Virus record (IMG/VR): IMGVR_UViG_3300020183_000422
Coordinates: 1 to 25,265 of that record
Length of the DNA: 25,265 bases
Reading direction: 5' to 3' (one strand)
From: a virus
Both the position numbers and the translations under genes were made by a program. The notes under the pieces are model-generated. The model was not told the DNA's origin and did not search any database. It saw only the letters and a program-made list of their open reading frames with translations. Within the stretch, counting starts at the first letter, position 1, and each line of letters begins with the position of its first letter. Positions 20,253-25,265 of the stretch are shown here, in pieces.

Positions 20253-20926
20253 TGAATGTACGTTTGATATCCCACACCATTGCATGTGCTGATGACATGA
20301 ATCATGTGGCAGAAATGAATGACCTGGTGGCATTTTGTGCCAGAGTAAGCAATCCCAGCAACCAGTACAACACAGAAACAGCAGACAAGTTGATTGGCTA
20401 TCTCATCAAGTGGAAGCATTGGAGTCCCTTTGAAATGGTGAACATTTGTTTGGAAATTGAAACCACCCGTGACATTGCCAGGCAGATTCTTCGACATCGC
20501 AGTTTCAGTTTTCAGGAATTCAGTCAACGATATGCTGACCCTGTGAAAGAATTGACATTTGAAACCCGTAAGGCAAGATTACAGGATGTGAAGAATCGGC
20601 AGAATAGCATTGAGACTGAAAACGAGGCCTTGCAACAGGATTGGGAACATCACCAGAACATTGTGATTCAACAAGCCAAGTTGGCCTATGAGTGGGCCAT
20701 GCAACATGGTATTGCCAAGGAAGTGGCACGTGCTGTGTTGCCTGAGGGATTGACCACGTCCCGTATGTATATGAATGGCACTTTACGAAGCTGGCTTCAC
20801 TATATAGATATACGTTCTGACAAAGCCACACAAAAGGAACACCGAATGATTGCTTGGGAATGTGCCAAAGTGATTGCTGAAATCTTCCCATTCATAAATA
20901 ACTTTTCACATAATGAGACTGAGTGA
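20252..20926 (+). CDS. thyX: Flavin-dependent thymidylate synthase ThyX
   Basis: ThyX makes dTMP from dUMP using methylene-tetrahydrofolate and FAD. The family motif RHRxxSxxxxSxRY is complete as RHRSFSFQEFSQRY at residues 81-94, and the downstream GTLRSWLHYIDIRSDKATQK region matches the substrate-binding part. The length of 224 residues is normal. I chose ATG 20252, which overlaps the primase stop by 1 nt; an ATG at 20237 would add five residues. It is followed at once by a MazG-like enzyme and ribonucleotide reductase, so the operon supplies dNTPs for replication. Confidence 0.95.
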   Translation: MNVRLISHTIACADDMNHVAEMNDLVAFCARVSNPSNQYNTETADKLIGYLIKWKHWSPFEMVNICLEIETTRDIARQILRHRSFSFQEFSQRYADPVKELTFETRKARLQDVKNRQNSIETENEALQQDWEHHQNIVIQQAKLAYEWAMQHGIAKEVARAVLPEGLTTSRMYMNGTLRSWLHYIDIRSDKATQKEHRMIAWECAKVIAEIFPFINNFSHNETE

Positions 20927-21317
20927 TATGCAAAATGATGTTCAGATTTTTATGGAAGCATGTGGTCAAGCAGTACATACTAGACCCAGTTTCACCGATG
21001 AGAATTACAAGCAAGCTGTCCTGTATTTAAACTTGATTCAAGAGGAGATGGCGGAGTTAGAAGAAGGATTTGAACACCAGGACATAGTAGAAACAGCAGA
21101 TGCTTGTGGCGATTTGATTTGGGTGATTCTCGGTCTGTGCAATACCTTAGGAATTCCTATGGGTTCTGTATGGCAGGAAATCACCTCATCAAACATGAGC
21201 AAAACTGTTGATGGTCAAGTCATCCGCCGTGAGGATGGCAAGATTTTAAAACCCAACACATATTTTCCTCCCAACATTCACCGAGCACTACAGCTCCAGG
21301 ATCCGACCCATGAGTAA
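20913..21317 (+). CDS. MazG-like nucleotide pyrophosphohydrolase
   Basis: This 134-residue all-helical protein resembles phage MazG/HisE-type NTP pyrophosphohydrolases. The metal-binding motif is visible as EEMAELEEGFE around residues 46-56, followed by VETADACGDLIWV with acidic residues near 65 and 69. The later SSNMSKTVDGQVIRREDGKI segment is typical of the phage branch. Such enzymes hydrolyse nucleoside triphosphates or (p)ppGpp-like alarmones, tuning host nucleotide pools. The start could be ATG 20913 (overlapping thyX by 14 nt) or ATG 20928, which just follows the thyX stop; I list the longer form. The stop overlaps the next gene by 8 nt. Confidence 0.85.
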   Translation: MRLSDMQNDVQIFMEACGQAVHTRPSFTDENYKQAVLYLNLIQEEMAELEEGFEHQDIVETADACGDLIWVILGLCNTLGIPMGSVWQEITSSNMSKTVDGQVIRREDGKILKPNTYFPPNIHRALQLQDPTHE

Positions 21318-23172
21318 GATGGAATTACCAGCCAAGATTTTATCAGACATCACTGTGTTCATGAAGTATGCCAAGTTCAACGACAAAAAGAATCGTCGGG
21401 AGAATTGGAAAGAATTGGTGGACAGAAACAAGAAAATGCACTTGGAAAAATTTCCCAATTTGAAAGAGGAAATCAATGAAGCATATAAATTTGTCTACGA
21501 TAAAAAGATACTTCCTTCCATGCGCAGTTTGCAGTTTGCTGGGAAACCTATTGCCATTAACAATGCTCGTTTGTATAATTGCTGTTTTCTACCTATTGAC
21601 CACGTGGATGCCTTTTCAGAAATCATGTTCCTGTTGTTGTCGGGAACAGGCGTAGGATATTCAGTTCAACAACATCATGTAGAAAATCTTCCTGAAATCA
21701 ACAGGCCTACAAAGAATCGTCGATATCTTATTGGCGATAGCATTGAAGGCTGGGCTGATTCTGTCAAGGTGTTGATGACAGCCTACATGAAGGGCAAGGC
21801 CATGCCTGTGTATGATTTCTCTGATATTCGTGAAAAGGGTGCGCCTCTCATCACATCAGGTGGCAAGGCGCCTGGGCCTGAACCATTGAAAGATTGTCTC
21901 CACAACGTTCAGAAAATTCTGGACAGGAAACAAAACGGTGACAAACTCACCACACTAGAAGTGCATGACATTCTGTGTTACATTGCTGATGCTGTATTGG
22001 CGGGTGGCATTCGTCGGTCAGCCATGATTTCATTGTTTGACATTGATGATGATGAAATGCTCACATGCAAGTTCGGCAACTGGTGGGAACAAAACTCACA
22101 ACGTGGTCGCGCCAACAACTCTGCTGTGATTGTTCGTTCCAAGGTGGAAGAAGAAGTGTTCTTTGATTTGTGGAAGAAGATTGAAGCCTCAGGATCAGGT
22201 GAACCTGGATTCTTTTTCACCAATGACAAAGATTGGGGTATGAATCCCTGTGCTGAAATTTCACTTCGCCCCTTTCAGTTCTGTAACTTAACAACCATTC
22301 ACGCAGGTGATGTGGCATCACAAGAAGATTTGAATGCACGTGCCAAGGCGGCAGCATTCATTGGAACATTGCAAGCATCATATACAAACTTTCACTATCT
22401 GAGAGACATATGGAAGAGAACAACAGAGAGAGAAGCCTTGATTGGAGTATCAATGACGGGGATTGCATCGGGTGGAGTTTTGAGATTGGACATGAAGGAA
22501 GCCGCAAACATTGTGAAGGAGGAGAATCAACGTGTCGCAGCTTCAATTGGTACGAACCCAGCAGCTCGTTGCACCACGGTGAAGCCTGAGGGCACATCCT
22601 CATTGGTGTTGGGTACATCATCAGGCATTCATGCCTGGCACAACAAGCACTACATTCGTAGAATTCGTGTAGGCAAGAATGAAAGCATCTACAACTATCT
22701 GGTGAACAATCATCCTGAACTGGTCACAGATGAATATTTCAAGCCCAACATTCAAGCTGTGATTGAAGTACCACAAAAGGCACCTGAAGGTGCTGTCACA
22801 CGCCAAGAATCTGCGTTGGATCTGTTGAAGCGTGTGAGCAAAGTGTGGAAGGAATGGGTGAAGCCAGGACATCGTAAGGGTGCCAACAAGAACAACGTAT
22901 CAACTACAGTATCCATCAAGGCAGATGAATGGGATGAAGTGGGTCGTTGGATGTGGGACAATCGTGACAACTTCACAGCTCTTTCAGTTCTTCCATACTC
23001 AGACCACAGTTACATACAAGCACCATTTGAAGATATTGATGAAGCCACATATCTTGAAGCTGTTCAGGTGCTACACAACATCAATCTGGATGATGTCAAA
23101 GAAATGAATGATGAAACCAATTTGCAAGGTGAAGCCGCCTGTTCAGCCAATGGTTGTGAAGTGTCATATTGA
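21310..23172 (+). CDS. nrdJ: Class II (B12-dependent) ribonucleotide reductase, monomeric type
   Basis: This enzyme reduces ribonucleoside triphosphates to deoxy forms using an adenosylcobalamin-generated thiyl radical. The active-site motif NPCAEIS gives the radical Cys-314 and Glu-316, and FCNLT gives Cys-325. The partner Cys is in LYNCCFLPID (91 or 92), and the C-terminal shuttle pair is Cys-611/Cys-616 in CSANGCEVSY. Together these match the Lactobacillus RTPR type. At 620 residues it is shorter than RTPR (about 739), suggesting a reduced allosteric N-terminal region. No NrdA/NrdB genes are in the window. Being oxygen-independent, it needs cobalamin from the host or environment. Confidence 0.92.
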   Translation: MSKMELPAKILSDITVFMKYAKFNDKKNRRENWKELVDRNKKMHLEKFPNLKEEINEAYKFVYDKKILPSMRSLQFAGKPIAINNARLYNCCFLPIDHVDAFSEIMFLLLSGTGVGYSVQQHHVENLPEINRPTKNRRYLIGDSIEGWADSVKVLMTAYMKGKAMPVYDFSDIREKGAPLITSGGKAPGPEPLKDCLHNVQKILDRKQNGDKLTTLEVHDILCYIADAVLAGGIRRSAMISLFDIDDDEMLTCKFGNWWEQNSQRGRANNSAVIVRSKVEEEVFFDLWKKIEASGSGEPGFFFTNDKDWGMNPCAEISLRPFQFCNLTTIHAGDVASQEDLNARAKAAAFIGTLQASYTNFHYLRDIWKRTTEREALIGVSMTGIASGGVLRLDMKEAANIVKEENQRVAASIGTNPAARCTTVKPEGTSSLVLGTSSGIHAWHNKHYIRRIRVGKNESIYNYLVNNHPELVTDEYFKPNIQAVIEVPQKAPEGAVTRQESALDLLKRVSKVWKEWVKPGHRKGANKNNVSTTVSIKADEWDEVGRWMWDNRDNFTALSVLPYSDHSYIQAPFEDIDEATYLEAVQVLHNINLDDVKEMNDETNLQGEAACSANGCEVSY

Positions 23173-23203
23173 AACAAATTGAACCGAGCATCAAGGAGCT
23201 AAT

Positions 23204-23779
23204 ATGGCAACAGATTTAATTACCACTGAAGAATCTAATAATGAATTCACCTTAACTACTAGTGATTTAAATATTACAGTACCTGTCATAGTGGATGCTA
23301 CTTTATCAGTGGATGGTGCTGTATCAATAGATGGTGCTGTATCAATAGATGGTGCTTTATCAGCAGGCAGCACCACCATCACTGGTAATGTAACCACCAC
23401 AGGCAATCTCACAGTAGGCGGTAATGCTGCCTGGGCTACATCTATTGTGGGCGTAACCAAGTTGTTTGATATTGAACATCCTACTAAACAGGACATGCGC
23501 CTTCGTCACGGCTGTTTGGAAGGTCCTGAATATGGAGTGTATGCCCGAGGCAAAACTTCTGAAGGCATCATCCCTTTACCAGATTACTGGTCAGGTCTTG
23601 TAGATGAAAAAACTATAACCGTGCACCTCACACCTACCAACATGGATCAAACCTTGGTGGTGAACAATGTGAACGGACTAACAATACAAGTGCTAGGAAA
23701 TTGTCGCCTGCCGTATTATTATTATGTGATGGCAGAACGCAAAGATGTCTCCAAGATAGAAGTGGAACAAAATGCATAA
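23204..23779 (+). CDS. Fibre-like structural protein with repeat region and conserved C-terminal domain
   Basis: This is a 191-residue protein. Residues 20-75 form a strand-repeat region with repeated VDGAVSIDGA units. From about residue 82 a conserved domain follows: TKLFDIEHPTKQDMRLRHGC then LEGPEYGVYARGKT. I know this domain from tail-fibre and other structural proteins of marine T4-like phages and some bacterial surface proteins. It is likely a receptor-contact or appendage subunit. The repeat region is encoded by an 18-bp tandem repeat, which could vary in copy number. AAGGAG (23193-23198) precedes the ATG, and the stop overlaps the next mini-gene by 8 nt. Confidence 0.75.
   Translation: MATDLITTEESNNEFTLTTSDLNITVPVIVDATLSVDGAVSIDGAVSIDGALSAGSTTITGNVTTTGNLTVGGNAAWATSIVGVTKLFDIEHPTKQDMRLRHGCLEGPEYGVYARGKTSEGIIPLPDYWSGLVDEKTITVHLTPTNMDQTLVVNNVNGLTIQVLGNCRLPYYYYVMAERKDVSKIEVEQNA
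23304..23357 (+). repeat. 18-bp tandem repeat, three copies
   Basis: Three in-frame units begin at 23304, 23322 and 23340. Units 2 and 3 differ only in the last base, and unit 1 differs from unit 2 at two bases. Each encodes one hexapeptide step (Ser-Val/Ile-Asp-Gly-Ala-Val/Leu). A degenerate further unit may precede them. Slippage could change the length without breaking the frame. Confidence 0.85.
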
Positions 23780-23930
23780 AATCATTGTTTGTTTAGTCTG
23801 TGAAGCAGAATTCACCATCAAGCATGATATGGATGATAACCATTATAGAGCTGAATTTTGTCCTTTTTGTGGTGAAATGTTGGAAAATGATGAAGATTAT
23901 GAATATGACATGGATGAGGATGAGGAATGA
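23772..23930 (+). CDS. 52-residue zinc-ribbon miniprotein
   Basis: A short frame from ATG 23772 encodes MHKIIVCLVCEAEFTIKHDM, then an EFCPFCGEML segment and a very acidic tail. Two Cys-x2-Cys knuckles (Cys-7/Cys-10 and Cys-30/Cys-33) form a zinc ribbon. The tail is about half Asp/Glu. It overlaps the upstream stop by 8 nt and the following GT2 gene as ATGA, which argues strongly that it is translated. Similar zinc-ribbon miniproteins are frequent in T4-like phages; they may bind RNA polymerase or RNA, but no role is shown here. Confidence 0.8.
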   Translation: MHKIIVCLVCEAEFTIKHDMDDNHYRAEFCPFCGEMLENDEDYEYDMDEDEE

Positions 23931-24634
23931 AAAACTTAGTCACCATCATCATACCCTGTAAAAATGAAGAAAAATATATTGGACATCTACTTGATTCTTT
24001 GTCACAACAAATGGGTATCGGAAATACTCGTATCCTTGTCGCAGATGCCGATAGTACCGATAATACTATCAATGTTGTAAAGCTATACGAGGATAGGTTG
24101 AACATTGAAGTCATCAAAGGTGGACCTGTGTCTGAAGGAAGGAACAATGGTGCCAAGTTGGCAACAACTCCATACATCTTGTTCTTGGATGCTGATGTTC
24201 GGTTGTTTCATCCATCCACCATCTATGATGCAGTGAACAAGATGGTGGTGTACAACTTGGATCTGGTGACAGCCAACATCAAAAACTACGGCCCGCATCT
24301 TCGAGCATCATTTCTATTTTGGAAATTCAATCTTGTGAACAAAATCATGACCAGGAAAACTCCATTTGCCATCGGAGCATTCTTCTTGACTCGTCGTGAC
24401 AAGTTTGAACAACTTGGTGGGTTTCCAAACAAATATGAAACATCAGAAGATTACATTCTAAGCAAACAATATGATGCCAAGAAGTTCATGATTGTGGACC
24501 ATTACTTCGGTCAAGATGAACGACGATTCACCAAGTTGGGATATCTAGGTATGATGTGGTACATGACCGTGAACTTCTTCAACCGAAACAACCTCAAGCA
24601 CTTTGAAAAAGCAAAAGTGAACTATTGGGATTGA
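23927..24634 (+). CDS. Glycosyltransferase family 2
   Basis: This 235-residue protein is a GT-A fold transferase that uses nucleotide-sugar donors. The N-terminal TIIIPCKNEEKYIGHLLDSL and the ADADSTDNT loop bind the nucleotide. LFLDADV at about residues 86-91 gives the metal-binding DxD. SEDYILSKQ near 176-184 provides the downstream acidic pair, and a hydrophobic C-terminal helix (GYLGMMWYMTVNFFNRNN) may contact membrane. The acceptor is unknown: host surface glycan or lipid, phage DNA, or a virion protein are all possible. Pairing with the LpxH-like gene next to it favours a cell-envelope target. It overlaps the zinc-ribbon gene by 4 nt. Confidence 0.88.
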   Translation: MKNLVTIIIPCKNEEKYIGHLLDSLSQQMGIGNTRILVADADSTDNTINVVKLYEDRLNIEVIKGGPVSEGRNNGAKLATTPYILFLDADVRLFHPSTIYDAVNKMVVYNLDLVTANIKNYGPHLRASFLFWKFNLVNKIMTRKTPFAIGAFFLTRRDKFEQLGGFPNKYETSEDYILSKQYDAKKFMIVDHYFGQDERRFTKLGYLGMMWYMTVNFFNRNNLKHFEKAKVNYWD

Positions 24635-24635
24635 T

Positions 24636-25265
24636 ATGAAGCATTACAAAGCCATCATTGTGTCTGATGTTCATCTAGGAACAGAAGATTGTAAAGCCGT
24701 GGAGTTCTTGAAGTTTCTGGAAGAACATCACACTGACATATTGATTATCAATGGTGACTTTGTGGATGGATGGTCTTTGTCCCGTGGTGCCAAGTGGCGT
24801 AGCAAACACACCAAGGTGATATCCAAAGTGTTGGACATCTCCAGAAAAATTCCTGTGGTCTGGATTCGTGGGAATCATGATGAGTTTTTGCATGAGTTTA
24901 TGCATATGCATCTTGGCAAATTACAAGTGGAAGAAAACTATATCCTTGACCTCGGTGAAGGCAAGAAGTATTTCATCTTCCACGGAGATATATTAGACGT
25001 ATTCGTTGCCAAATGGAAATGGATTGCCAAGATTGGGGCCAGTGGATATGAACTGGCACTTCGTTTGAATACTTGGTACAACAAATGGAGAGCATGGCGA
25101 GGCCTTCCCTACTACTCCATTTCCAAAGACATCAAGAATGGCGTGAAGGCGGCTGTGAACTACATCACAGATTTTGAAGTGGGAGCTGCCAGCCTGGCAC
25201 GACAACACAATTGTTCAGGTGTCATCTGTGGACACATTCACAAACCAGAAGATAGACAAATTGCT
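24636..25265 (+). CDS. LpxH-like calcineurin-type metallophosphoesterase (3' end cut by window)
   Basis: An open frame from ATG 24636 runs off the right edge after 210 codons. Metallophosphoesterase motifs are in order: SDVHLG at 10-15, INGDFVDGW at 38-46, RGNHDE at 78-83, FHGD at 115-118 and GHIH at 199-202, giving a complete dinuclear metal site. The order and the GDFVDGW wording resemble UDP-2,3-diacylglucosamine pyrophosphatase (LpxH), a lipid A pathway enzyme, and related phosphatases. Phage copies may act on lipid or sugar phosphates of the host envelope. The ATG lies 1 nt after the GT2 stop, so the two are co-transcribed. Fewer than about 50 residues are probably missing. Confidence 0.85.
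   Translation, partial: MKHYKAIIVSDVHLGTEDCKAVEFLKFLEEHHTDILIINGDFVDGWSLSRGAKWRSKHTKVISKVLDISRKIPVVWIRGNHDEFLHEFMHMHLGKLQVEENYILDLGEGKKYFIFHGDILDVFVAKWKWIAKIGASGYELALRLNTWYNKWRAWRGLPYYSISKDIKNGVKAAVNYITDFEVGAASLARQHNCSGVICGHIHKPEDRQIA

Noticed and set aside
20893-20900. CATAAATA near the end of thyX as a late promoter
   Set aside because: It is inside the thyX coding region and only 12 nt before the first possible ATG of the next gene, with overlapping genes suggesting one transcript.
23304-23357. CRISPR-like repeat array
   Set aside because: The units are contiguous with no spacers and are in frame inside a structural gene.
1-25265. tRNA, rRNA, integrase or prophage attachment site
   Set aside because: I saw no cloverleaf-like sequence, no integrase or repressor pair and no att-like direct repeats; the gene set is that of a lytic T4-like phage.

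Overview
The window looks like a contiguous piece of a T4-like tailed phage (myovirus) genome. Every supported gene is on the + strand, intergenic gaps are short, and the T4 replication core is present in order: gp44, gp62 and RegA, then gp43 DNA polymerase, UvsX and gp41 helicase, with the gp61 primase further on. Many of the unassigned proteins resemble families I know from marine T4-like cyanophages, but no photosynthesis genes are visible. A GH19 endolysin, a lipoprotein with a lipobox and an LpxH-like phosphatase point to a Gram-negative (diderm) host. The wording of the lipoprotein (Spy/CpxP-like, with a Cys-Ala-Ser-Pro-Thr-Ala-Pro start after the lipobox) resembles lipoproteins common in Gemmatimonadota; this is only a weak host hint.

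Layout. 1-7996: replication and recombination block, interrupted by an hsp20 gene (1943-2368) and a small conserved gene. 8027-10374: a putative zinc metallopeptidase and a run of small accessory genes, two of them driven by clear sigma70-type promoters. 10408-16628: a late-type block containing a large putative nucleotidyltransferase fusion, a lysis-like cassette (endolysin, lipoprotein, coiled-coil membrane protein), a Pol-beta-type nucleotidyltransferase and a modular Cys/Lys-rich protein. 16631-19071: virion structural proteins and small membrane or coiled-coil proteins. 19239-23172: primase and nucleotide metabolism (ThyX, MazG-like pyrophosphohydrolase, class II ribonucleotide reductase). 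23204-25265: a fibre-like structural protein, a zinc-ribbon miniprotein, a GT2 glycosyltransferase and a truncated LpxH-like phosphoesterase.

Regulation visible in the sequence. Four promoters of the form TTGACA-N17-TAxxxT precede gp43, two small genes and the primase. T4-type late promoter boxes (TATAAATA or one-base variants) precede the metallopeptidase, the nucleotidyltransferase fusion, the coiled-coil lysis-type gene and the structural block. 

The most unusual signal is a pair of 26-nt inverted arms flanking hsp20 (1854-1879 and 2379-2404). All 26 positions can pair in RNA, and the only two DNA mismatches are both G-U wobbles. The helix would enclose the whole hsp20 cistron and end 3 nt before the next start codon. 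Other points of interest are possible capsid-targeting N-termini on a nucleotidyltransferase and a 40-residue peptide, a ligase-like plus HIGH-type nucleotidyltransferase fusion, and a Spy/CpxP-like lipoprotein in the lysis cassette.
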